Below are positions 55,645 to 64,000 of a stretch of DNA of 64,000 nucleotides, piece by piece (the first letter of the stretch is position 1; every line of letters starts with the position of its first letter). A program made the translations under genes and the position numbers. This stretch comes from Berghia stephanieae. Its lineage: Eukaryota; Mollusca; Gastropoda; Nudibranchia; Aeolidiidae. Below the pieces are notes generated by a model, which worked only from the letters and a program-made list of their open reading frames with translations, was not told the DNA's origin and searched no databases. Location: the NCBI GenBank assembly GCA_034508935.3, contig CM067452.1, positions 42,928,225-42,992,224 of the forward strand, written 5' to 3'.

Positions 55645-56525
55645 TTAAGTCCATATTGCTCTCATAGTGGGCAGGGAGGTACATACTGTTGTCTTCTATC
55701 CCATTATATCGGTTTTCCAACATGCTTTCTGTCTCTGTCTTGGGATGAGATTACTTGGGTTTTGTCCTAGCCCTGGCCAAAGTCCTAGCTGGGAGTGAAA
55801 CAGTCAAATGCATAGTTATTGTTTTGGGAGATGATATTTTTTTCCTTGTAAATCATCTCTCTGTTAGCGGGTGGTTGGATGGGAGCATCACCCTTGAATC
55901 ATATACCTATGATGTTCGCATGGGTGTACGATCCGATAGTGATGTCGTTTCTTCTTCTCTTTACTAGCCTATCCTGCTTCTTTGGTTTGTGATTGTATTT
56001 TTGACAGGGGATATTTTTTTTTTCTGTAAATCTTCTGCCTGTTTGTTCTTGGTTATTTATAATTTAGCTTATGATATCTTTAGGTTATGATTTTGATTTA
56101 CATTTGTACTATTTTTGTTAGATTGCTTGTTTTTTTGTTTCAGCGGTCTCTCATATAACCTCATTTGTGTTGGAAGAGACCTAAAGCAATAAACAACAAC
56201 AATAAACAACATCTCTCTGTTATGTATTATTATATTTCTTATTTTGAATGTTTAATGTAAGCATTTGAGCATATTCCTCTTTGTTGGATTTTGTGCTTGT
56301 GTCCGGTTGAGACTTATAGGTGATCTCAAACTAAGTAGGCTACATTGATGGTATGCTCTTGGATTCTACATCTGATCCCTATTTGTTCCCAGTTCCCTTT
56401 TGTCTTACTTTCTCTTGGGCGCTTTAATTTTAATTCCATAACTTTTTACTATCCCATTTTTTTCCTTCGTACTGGCGCTGATATGACCTAAATATGTTGC
56501 AAGCACCGTAAAACCCTTAAAAACA
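55645..56525 (+). mobile_element. Retroposon family R, split by a second retroposon
   Basis: Pieces 55645-55866 and 56211-56525 make one family R copy (CATAGTGGGCAGGGAGGTAC to CACCGTAAAACCCTTAAAAA). The interruption is the S4 element. Confidence 0.85.
55867..56210 (+). mobile_element. Short retroposon S4 with 12-bp target duplication
   Basis: 344 bp from GCGGGTGGTTGGATGGGAGC to AAACAACAACAATAAACAAC. It is flanked by ATCTCTCTGTTA on both sides (55855-55866 and 56211-56222), with the intact family R sequence proving the insertion. The AAC-rich 3' tail fits retroposition. No tRNA boxes are obvious, so its class is open. Confidence 0.9.
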
Positions 56526-56896
56526 AACAACATCAGGCATTCGGCCATAATAATGAAGAAAAAAAAAAATACAAACCAAACTGGTGTCAACTTTAAATTA
56601 GATTACTTCTAGTGGAAAACACTGTAATTGGATATTACTCATCTTTGTTAAGACTATGACTAACAATTTGCTGGGAATCTGGGAATAACAATAGAGTACC
56701 GATGATGTGTGAAATTCTCATAATTTAACTCTTTAACAGCTATATTTGAAATGATTGATTTTATGATTATAACAACAGTTCTAAAGGGTTTTTTGCAAGA
56801 CAGCAGAAGCAGGAATGTGGCTTGGTCTTGATTGAAGTCCTCTTAATAGAAATGAAAAATTGTGACCCACCATGTTTGTTTTTGTTTTTGAGAAGA
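56526..56896. other. Unassigned sequence
   Basis: AT-rich sequence between the split retroposon and the 49-bp minisatellite. Nothing recognised. Confidence 0.5.
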
Positions 56897-57515
56897 GTTT
56901 TAACAGGACTTGCGACACATTTGTTTTTGTTTTTTCATTTTAACGGTTTTAACAGGACTTGCGACACATTTGTTTTTGTTTTTTCATTTTAAGGGTTTTA
57001 ACAGACTTGCGACACATTTGTTTTTGTTTTTTCATTTTAACGGTTTTAACAGGACTTGCGACACATTTGTTTTTGTTTTTTCATTTTAACGGTTTTAACA
57101 GGACTTGCGACACATTTGTTTTTGTTTTTTCATTTTAAGGGTTTTAACAGGACTTGCGACACATTTGTTTGTGTTTTTTCATTTTAACGGTTTTAACAGG
57201 ACTTGCGACACATTTGTTTTTTTTTTTCATTTTAAGGGTTTTAACAGGACTTGCGACACATTTGTTTTTGTTTTTTCATTTTAAGGGTTTTAACAGGACT
57301 TGCGACACATTTGTTTGTGTTTTTTCATTTTAACGGTTTTAACAGGACTTGCGACACATTTGTTTGTGTTTTTTCATTTTAACGGTTTTAACAGGACTTG
57401 CGACACATTTGTTTTTGTTTTTTCATTTTAAGGGTTTTAACAGGACTTGCGACACATTTGTTTTTGTTTTTTCATTTTAAGGGTTTTAACAGGACTTGCG
57501 ACACATTTGTTTTGT
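56897..57515. repeat. 49-bp minisatellite derived from the retroposon R tail
   Basis: About 13 units of GGTTTTAACAGGACTTGCGA, CACATTTGTTTTTGTTTTTT, CATTTTAAC. The unit resembles the R family's end on this strand (AAGGGTTTTACGGCACTTGC AACACATTT), and the array runs straight into a full R copy on the minus strand. Confidence 0.9.
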
Positions 57516-57524
57516 TTGTTTTTG

Positions 57525-58045
57525 TTTTTAAGAAGGGTTTTACGGCACTTGCAACACATTTAGGTTATATCAGCGCCAGTAAAAAGGAAGAAAATGGGAC
57601 AGTAAAAATTTCTAGAATTACAATTAAAGCACCCAAGAAAAAGTAAGACATAGGGGAACTGGGAACAAATAGGGATCAGATGTAGATTCCAAGAGCATAC
57701 CACCAATGCACCTAGTTTGAGATCACCTATAAGTCTCATCCAGACACAAGCACAAAATCCAACAAAGAGAAATACACTCAAATGCCTACATTATACATTA
57801 AAATAACAATAATACATAACAGAGAGATGATTTACAAGGAAAAAAATATAATCTCCCAAAACAATAACTATGCATTTGACTGTTTCCCTCCGAGCTCGGA
57901 CTCCGGCCAGGGCCAGGACAAAAGAAGTAATCTCATTCCAAGACAAAGACAGAAAGCAAGTTGGAAAACAGATATAAGGGGATAGAAGACACAGTATGTA
58001 CCCACCTGCCTACTATGGGAGGTCAGGTTCCCCACCCAGTGCGAG
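57525..58045 (-). mobile_element. Retroposon family R, full copy
   Basis: Plus-strand view: AAGGGTTTTACGGCACTTGC to GGGAGGTCAGGTTCCCCACC. It abuts the minisatellite made from its tail. Confidence 0.85.
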
Positions 58046-58049
58046 ACTT

Positions 58050-58500
58050 TTAGGTCATTTCAGGACCAATAAAAAGGAAGAAAATGGTATAGTCCAAATT
58101 GACAGCACACGATAAAAAAAGTAAGACTAAGGGAAATGGTTTAAATAGGGAACAGATGTAGAACCCAAGAGCATACTATCAGTGTACTTAGTTTGAGATC
58201 ACCTAAAAGTCTTGTCCAGACACAATCACAGCATCCCACTTAGAGGGAACACACTCAAATGTTTACAAGTCATTAAATATTTTAAAAAAAATAATAATAA
58301 TACATAATAAAGAGATGATTTCCAAGGACAAAAAAAAAAATCTCCCGCAACTATAACTTTACAATCATTCATTTTCCTCCCAGTCAAGACTGACAAGTGA
58401 GATGACAATAAAAAGTAAACTCATTCCAAAACAAAGATAGAAAGTAATTCGGAAAAAAAAATATAGGGGGATAGAAGACATAGCAAGTGCCTCCCAGTTT
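58050..58500 (-). mobile_element. Retroposon family R copy (shared by both arms)
   Basis: Plus-strand view: GAGACTTTTAGGTCATTTCA to GCAAGTGCCTCCCAGTTTGAAG, the counterpart of 34715-35195. Confidence 0.8.
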
Positions 58501-58594
58501 GAAGTTTAAGAAGGAAACTCAACTTTTCTCAATGAAGGTACATTTTAAACAAGCAGTAGGTTCAACAAGACAAAAAAAAAGCCCAAAGAAAAAT

Positions 58595-58828
58595 ATGAGC
58601 TTTTATATAGCACAATATCCACTAAATGTGCTCAAAGCGCTTTACAAAGGGTCATGTAGAACAAGACATGATGCCTGTTCTTTTCAGACAGGGATAATGC
58701 TGTTAAAGACCAGGTACTCATTTTTTACACCTGAAATGTGAGTAAAGAGTCTTTTCCAAGGACTCAATTTTGTGCCAAGCCTTCCTATCTGAAAGTGAGT
58801 ATCATACCACAAGACCACATAGCTGCAC
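58595..58828 (-). mobile_element. SINE family S1, copy e (shared by both arms)
   Basis: The minus strand begins GTGTGCAGCTATGTGGTCTT and ends TTGTGCTATATAAAAGCTC. The flanks match those of copy b. The B box segment is shortened. Confidence 0.8.
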
Positions 58829-59084
58829 ACAGCATCATTTGTCGACGATTGTTCACAATCATGGTATTCAAATAAAATAAAATTCAACTGAAACAAAACA
58901 TACAGACAAACCAAATTTAAATGTAAAAATATCAAAAAAAAGGAAAAATAACAACAAAACAAAAATAATAAGATGAAGTAGAAAGAAAGAAAAAATCAAA
59001 AGCAACTCGAAAACAACAAACCAACGACATAAAAAAGACTACCACTTTTGCTTGTAAGCGTTTATTAATAGAAAATCTAATAAT

Positions 59085-59280
59085 ATGACACATTTGATAT
59101 AAGAAAAGCTAATAATATGACACATTTGATATAAGAAAAGCTAATAATATGACACATTTGATATAAGAAAATCTAATAATATGACACATTTGATATAAGA
59201 AAAGCTAATAATATGACACATTTGATATAAGAAAAGCTAATAATATGACACATTTGATATAAGAAAAGCTAATAATATGG
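59085..59280 (+). repeat. 32-bp minisatellite, right arm, first block
   Basis: Six to seven near-identical units of TGACACATTTGATATAAGAA AAGCTAATAATA. The array resumes at 60626 after the inserted LINE and retroposon. Confidence 0.9.
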
Positions 59281-59319
59281 TCTAATTTTTAAAAACCACA
59301 ATATCTCAATGACAACAAA

Positions 59320-60095
59320 ACAGGGTTTTGAAGGCCTACGTATGGTCAGTATTATAATATGGCTGCGAAAGCTAGACAATTACAGAAGACATTAGAAAGA
59401 AACTGGAGGCAGCAGAAATGTGGTTTCTTAGAAGGATGTTAAGAATCTCATGGACAGAGAAGAAAACTAATGAAGAAGTATTAGAGCAAGCTGAAACTAA
59501 AAGGTATTAATTCGTACAATAAGAAAAAGACAAATGCAATTTTTAGGACACCTAAATCGACATAAATGTATTGAACATCTTGCTCTCACAGGAAAGATGG
59601 AAGGTGAAAAGAGTAAAGGTAGACCAAGAAAAACATATCTGAATAGTTTGAACAGCTGGGTGACAAAGAAAGAGAAGAGTAATATTCGTTTTCTGAGGTT
59701 ATCTGATCAGAGAGATGAATGGTGTACCTGATCACCAATGTCTGGCACAGACTTGGTACTTGAAGTAGAAAGAAAGAAGAAGAGAAAGGAAGAAGAAGAA
59801 GAAGAAGAAGAAGAAGAAGAAGAAGAAGAAGAAGAAGAAGAAGAAGAAGAGAAGAAAAGAAGAAGAAGAAGAAGAAAAGAAAAGAAGAAGAAGAAAGAAG
59901 AAGAAGAAGAAGAAGAAGAAGAAGAAGAAGAAAAGAAGAAGAAGAAGAAGAAGAAGAAGAAGAAGAAGAAAAAAAGAAGAAGAAGAAGAAGAAGAAAAGA
60001 AGAAGAAGAAGAAGAAGAAGAAAAGAAGAAGAAGAAGAAGAAGAAGAAAGAGAAGAAGAGAAGAAGAAGAAAAGAAGAAGAAGAAAAGAAGATAT
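59320..60095 (+). mobile_element. LINE 3' end with ~300-bp (GAA)n tail
   Basis: Encodes LKAYVWSVL, then ITEDIRKKLEAAEMWFLRRM LRISWTEKKTNEEVLEQAE. After a break it reads RKRQMQFLGHLNRHKCIEHL ALTGKMEGEKSKGRPRKTYL and NSLNSWVT. This is the C-terminal region of RTE-type endonuclease-reverse transcriptases (YGCE.W, RML.I.W, FGH..R, GRPR.TW). It ends after TCTGGCACAGACTTGGTAC in (GAA)n at 59785-60090. The poly-Glu/Lys frames over the tail are spurious. Confidence 0.85.
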
Positions 60096-60114
60096 TATGG
60101 TACATTTGATTGTT

Positions 60115-60622
60115 TTGGTTTGTTTTCAAGGATTTTACGGCGCTTGCAACACATTAGGTCATATCAGCGCCAGTAAAAAGGAAGAAAATGGTATAGTAAA
60201 AACTATAGAATTACAATTAAAGCACCCAAGAAAACGTAAGACAAAGGGAAATTAGTCAATAGGAACAGAATGTAGATTCCAAGAACACACTAGTATCAGT
60301 GTACTTAGTTTGAGATCACCTAAAAGTCTCATCCAGACACCAGCAAAAGCCCCCACTACGAGGAATACACTCAAATGCTTACATTATACATTAAAAATAA
60401 CAGATATAACAATAAATAACAGAGAGATGATTTATAAGGAAAAAAATATTTCCCAAAAAAATAACTATGCATCTGACTGTTTCCCTCCCAGCCAAGCACT
60501 ACGGTCAGGGCCAAGGCAAAACTTAGTAATCTCATTCCAAGACAAAGACAGAAAGCATGTTGGAAAACAGTTATCAGGGGATAGAAGACACAGTAAGTAC
60601 CTCCCTGCCCACTATGGGAGAC
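60115..60622 (-). mobile_element. Retroposon family R, near full length
   Basis: Plus-strand view: TTTTCAAGGATTTTACGGCG to CTCCCTGCCCACTATGGGAG. Inserted in the 32-bp minisatellite after TGGTACATTTGAT. Confidence 0.85.
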
Positions 60623-60625
60623 AGT

Positions 60626-61000
60626 TGATGTAAGAAAAGCTAATATTATGGCACATTTGATATAAGAAAAGCTAATAATAATAATATGGTACAGTTGATG
60701 TAAGAAAAGCTAATAATATGGCACATTTGATGTAAGAAAAGCTAATAATATGGCACTTTTGATATAAGAGAAGCTAATATTAATATGGCACATTTGATAT
60801 AAGAAAAGCTAATAATATGACATATTCGATTAAAGAAAAGCTAATAATATGGTACATTTGATTTTTTTTTTTTTAAAGCTAACAATATGGTACTTTTGCA
60901 TAAAGAAAACCTAATAAAATGGCAAAGTTAAAAAAATTATGACATGGCAAATTTAATAAAAGAAAAGCTAATAAAATGGCACATTTGCTGTAAAAAATAT
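60626..61000 (+). repeat. 32-bp minisatellite, right arm, second block
   Basis: About ten more diverged units (GTTGATGTAAGAAAAGCTAA, GGCACATTTGATATAAGAAA). Divergence rises toward the far end. Confidence 0.85.
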
Positions 61001-61209
61001 GGTGATTTCTAGATCTAAACATTTACATAAAACTTTCTCGAATAAAATCTTGATTATATAACTTACATTGAAATTTTATCACAGCAGACGTGCTCCACTT
61101 CTTCTGAGTTAAACAAACAAAACAAATATTGAACATTAAGAAGCGCACACATGTGAAAAAAAAAAAAAAAGAGTTACACTATTTATGAGTAATGACGCAG
61201 TAAAGATGT

Positions 61210-61537
61210 TAATTGTTAATTAATTTATCAATTATTAATGAAATTAATTGAGCTTTATATAGTGCAATATTCACTAAATGTGCTCAAAGCGCTTTACAAG
61301 GGGTCCCTAGTCAACAGCAACATTTAACATGTAGGACGGGACATGCCGCCTGCGAAGCGAGATTACAATTTTTCGGACAAGACACGCTGTTAACGGCCAG
61401 GTACTCATTTTACACCTGAGTATGGTGGGGGAATGTGAGTAAAGAGCCTTTTCCAAGGACTCAACTATGCGCCAAGTGCAAGGCTCGAACCCAGGACCTT
61501 CCAATCCGAAAGCGAGTGTCATACCACTAGACCACAC
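61210..61537 (-). mobile_element. SINE family S1, copy f, with target duplication
   Basis: Flanked by AAGATGT on both sides (61203-61209, 61538-61544). The left arm (33430-33450, ACATCTT on plus) has the uninterrupted site. The tail beyond GAGCTTTATATAG is AATTAATT-rich, showing that this SINE family can end in an A/T-rich tail. Confidence 0.85.
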
Positions 61538-61705
61538 AAGATGTGGCTTTTATAAGTGCATGAGTTTTTACACCATGATTAATTAAGGTCAAGCATTAGA
61601 TATTAATCTCTGGTGCAGAGCTGCCAACCCCCACTGAAGAAAAGGAGTAATTTTGACAAAAAAGGTGTAATTTTGAGGGAAAAGGGTAATTGTGCGAAAC
61701 ATAGT

Positions 61706-61965
61706 TGGGTCATGAAAGAATCAGCAGTAGGACAAAAATAGGAATCGGATGGATATTTTAGAAAATATTGAAAGATCTGGATTTTGCTGATGGCATTGTT
61801 CTCTTGTCAAAAAAAAATTCAAGACAGAAAACAGCCTTGACAAAAACAATGAGAATTAATTCAAAACAAAAGGAACCTTTAAAATTTTTGGAGATTAGAT
61901 AGAGAACGTGGAGGTATAATGTCTGAATGTGGGAACTCAGTAAAGGAAATAGATGAACTGCACCA
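61706..61965 (+). mobile_element. LINE RT fragment (copy of 32067-32380)
   Basis: GGGTCATGAAAGAATCAGCA GTAGGAC, and the FADD-like region GATCTGGATTTTGCTGATGG, match the left-arm LINE fragment with extra deletions. It ends at ACTGCACCAG, the target site of the hAT-like MITE. Confidence 0.75.
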
Positions 61966-62110
61966 GCAGAGCTGACAACTACAGGCCAAAAAGGCGTATT
62001 ATAACGCACTTTAAAATAAAACTACGCATTTATGCCTTTTTTGTTCCACATTACACCTTGTTATCATCAAGGTTGTGTGGGTGATTTAAGCAATTCTTTT
62101 CTTACACAAA
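61966..62110 (+). mobile_element. hAT-like MITE, left-end piece
   Basis: CAGAGCTGACAACTACAGGC CAAAAAGGCG matches the start of 32381-33356. The other end of the same element lies separately at 61615-61705 in reverse orientation, marking an internal rearrangement. Confidence 0.7.
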
Positions 62111-62119
62111 ATTCTGTTT

Positions 62120-62495
62120 GTTTTGTTTTGTTTGTTTTTAAGGGTTTTACGGCGCTTGCAACACATTTAGGTTATATCAGCGCCAGTAAAAAGGAAGAAA
62201 ATGGGATAGTAAAAAGTTCTAGAATTACAATTGAAGCATCCAAGAGAAAGTAAGACATAGGGGAACTGGGAACAAATAGGGATCAGATGTAGATTCCAAG
62301 AGTATACCACCAATGTACTTAGTTTGAGATCACCTATAAGTCTCATCCGGACACAAGAACAAAATCCACAAAGAGGAACACACTCAAATGCTTACATTAT
62401 ACATTAAAAAATAACATATATACTAATACATAACAGAGAGATGATTTACAAGGAAAAAAATATCATCTCCCAAAACAATAACTATGCATTTGACA
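62120..62495 (-). mobile_element. Retroposon family R, 5'-truncated
   Basis: Plus-strand view: GTTTTTAAGGGTTTTACGGC to ATCATCTCCCAAAACAATAA CTATGCATTTGAC, then it stops. The part beyond the AGTCAAATG block is missing, which is the usual 5' truncation of retroposons. Confidence 0.8.
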
Positions 62496-62939
62496 AAATT
62501 CTTGTAAATAGTAATTGATACAAGAGTTTAAAACACTTTATCCATCACAACACTAAAACACCAGTATAGACAGAACAATATATTTCAAAAATTAAATAAA
62601 CAATTAAAATTAACATTTATATATCACTTTTCTACCAACACACCATGCTGAAAGTGCCTTTTTATGTTTCATTTAATTCAACAGTAGGCCCTATGCCGGC
62701 TTAAAATTAGGCTGACCAGAACTTCAGACACCACTCAGCGGAACCCATGCCGAAAGAGGAAATTTTGCATACAAGAAAAGGGAATTGGGATGGTATTTGA
62801 CATTGCTTTTACATATTATATAGTTCTAAAAAGATAACTAATTACAACAATTCGATATAAGATAAGAAAGAATTCATCCTTGTTTGGAAATTATAATTCT
62901 GTATCACAACACAATTCGGTAAAATATAAAATGTAAATA

Positions 62940-63040
62940 ATAATGTACATTATTCATCCAAAAAAGGAAATTTTTGTACAGACGTATAAAATGCCGACAA
63001 AGATACATACATAAATATAATGGCTGCCTCTAAAAAAATA
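62940..63040 (-). mobile_element. LINE 3' UTR fragment
   Basis: ATTATTCATCCAAAAAAGGA AATTTTTGTACAGACGT resembles the 3' UTR end of the LINE at 46162-46680 (TTTATTGCATCCCAAAAAGA AATTTTTTGTACAGACGT). Weak, short match. Confidence 0.45.
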
Positions 63041-63588
63041 CCTTAAACCGCAAAGAATTTAATAAATTGTACCAGTTTCTTCATTATCTTTGTACTAATT
63101 CTTACGATGAACCGAAATACTTCTAAGCAGGACTTTCTTTAAACCGAAACAACTTGAGAGCACCTTCCCTTTTTCTCTCTCTATTTTTCTTCAAAAATTC
63201 GGGAAGGTGGCCACACGTAATAATGCCCGGCGATAATAAACAAAGAGAGTAAGTACCTATAAGATGAAGGTGAGTGGTGGGGTGGGGGTGGGGTTAGGCA
63301 AACACTTCAATTACTGAATTTGGGCTTGGCCAACACCACAATCGCACAGATTGGAAAAGGAAGACAGCGGGTTACTGGCGGGCGAAAAATGAGGAAAGAG
63401 GGGGAGTTGGGGTGTAGAATCACGCAAGCGAGATGTTCTCGCTCGTGTGTTGATGCTTTGGATTTTCAACACGACAATAAGGGGCTGGGTGGGTGGGTGT
63501 GGTGTGTGTGAGGGGGGGGGGGGGGGGGTTTGACAGCTACCATTGATATGCCATTTCATTTCCTTTTTGTTTAAATATGCGTGTATGA

Positions 63589-63622
<34 letters not shown>

Positions 63623-64000
63623 CTATGTAATTAGGTCTTTGAACCTAATGGCTTTTCAACAAAAGAGGGGTGTGTAGTAGTAGTAGACAGCTTAGCATTG
63701 ACACGCCTTTTCATTTCCATTTCACTTCACCTCTGAGTAGTTGCGCATCATTCATGATCAATTATCGCACAAGAACTTTTGATCTTATTTTAGCTTTACA
63801 TTTTACAAAAAGAAAGCACTGTGCTTACACGTTGGAGTTTAAAATCAAAATGCTATGTGAAGTTGATGATAAAAAAAGTTGAGCAAGAAGGTGATATAAT
63901 GTAAAAAACACAGCATCCCGAACTCAACTCTTTCAACAATTTTGATTGGAAAACGAAAACTCCCAAAAATATTTTTAAAACACACCCCAAAAAAAATTAT
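63041..64000. other. Unassigned terminal flank with G runs
   Basis: No gene recognised. G runs are at 63512-63528 and 63590-63620 (31 bases). A frame at 63770-63882 reads KRKHCAYTLEFKIKMLCEVD, loosely like the start of a pogo/CENP-B-type helix-turn-helix, but it ends after a few more residues. Confidence 0.4.

Larger units (their letters stand above)
58050..62960 (-). repeat. Right arm of the inverted segmental duplication
   Basis: Reverse complement of 28560-35195 in order. It lacks the pogo-like element and the (ATT)n tract of the left arm. It has extra insertions: a LINE 3' end (about 59320-60095), R retroposons (60115-60622, 62120-62495) and an S1 SINE (61210-61537). The part 61706-62110 is in the same orientation as the left arm, so a local inversion has occurred within one arm. 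Confidence 0.85.

Noticed and set aside
59707-60129. Glu/Lys-rich or Ser/Phe-rich proteins
   Set aside because: Translation of the (GAA)n tail of a LINE.
63670-63882. Start of a pogo/CENP-B-like transposase
   Set aside because: Only about 20 residues resemble it and the frame stops soon; no TIR or catalytic domain is visible before the window ends.

Overview
AT-rich genomic DNA from a non-vertebrate metazoan, probably a marine deuterostome or lophotrochozoan; the sequence does not fix the species. Evidence for an animal genome: spliced genes with GT/AG introns, a NUBP1 (Nbp35-type Fe-S scaffold) gene, a CUB-transmembrane gene, a mariner element, several tRNA-derived SINE families, LINE fragments, hAT- and pogo-like MITEs and many microsatellites. 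I recognised no LTR or virus-like element, no CRISPR and no bacterial operon.

Layout. 1-6.9 kb: unassigned flank, a nearly full-length mariner (1447-2828) and a 3-kb array of a 395-bp tRNA-like SINE unit, about 6.4 head-to-tail copies then an inverted stretch, bounded by a 13-bp direct repeat. 7.8-21.3 kb (+): the 3' part of a gene for a type I membrane protein: one four-cysteine CUB domain, an acidic linker, one membrane span, and a short tail with PPSY and a terminal YEMM. One CUB exon carries an apparent 1-base frameshift. Its introns hold a transposon with a degenerate minisatellite (8.6-10.2 kb) and a 3.7-kb minisatellite with about 83 units of 44 bp, most carrying the AP-1 consensus TGACTCA. 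22-37 kb: repeats nested in repeats, with a dominant ~520-bp retroposon (about 17 copies or pieces in the window), a tandem duplication carrying two 205-bp hairpins, a pogo-like element containing that retroposon, and inside it a TIR element encoding an unfamiliar zinc-finger protein exon. 39-42.2 kb: tRNA-Ser/Leu-like SINEs and a field of short palindromes directly upstream of NUBP1. 42.26-50.94 kb (+): complete four-exon NUBP1 (337 aa) with introns packed with MITEs, SINEs and LINE pieces. 51-64 kb: LINE 3' ends, retroposon copies, minisatellites, and an inverted paralogue of the 28.5-35.2 kb region.

Only two host genes are well supported. The cytosolic Fe-S assembly gene NUBP1 looks intact. 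The CUB gene enters from upstream, so its first exon or exons and signal peptide are not identified. The two genes share no evident pathway. Most of the window is a record of transposition: several insertions can be ordered, and two are supported by empty sites in the opposite arm of the inverted duplication.
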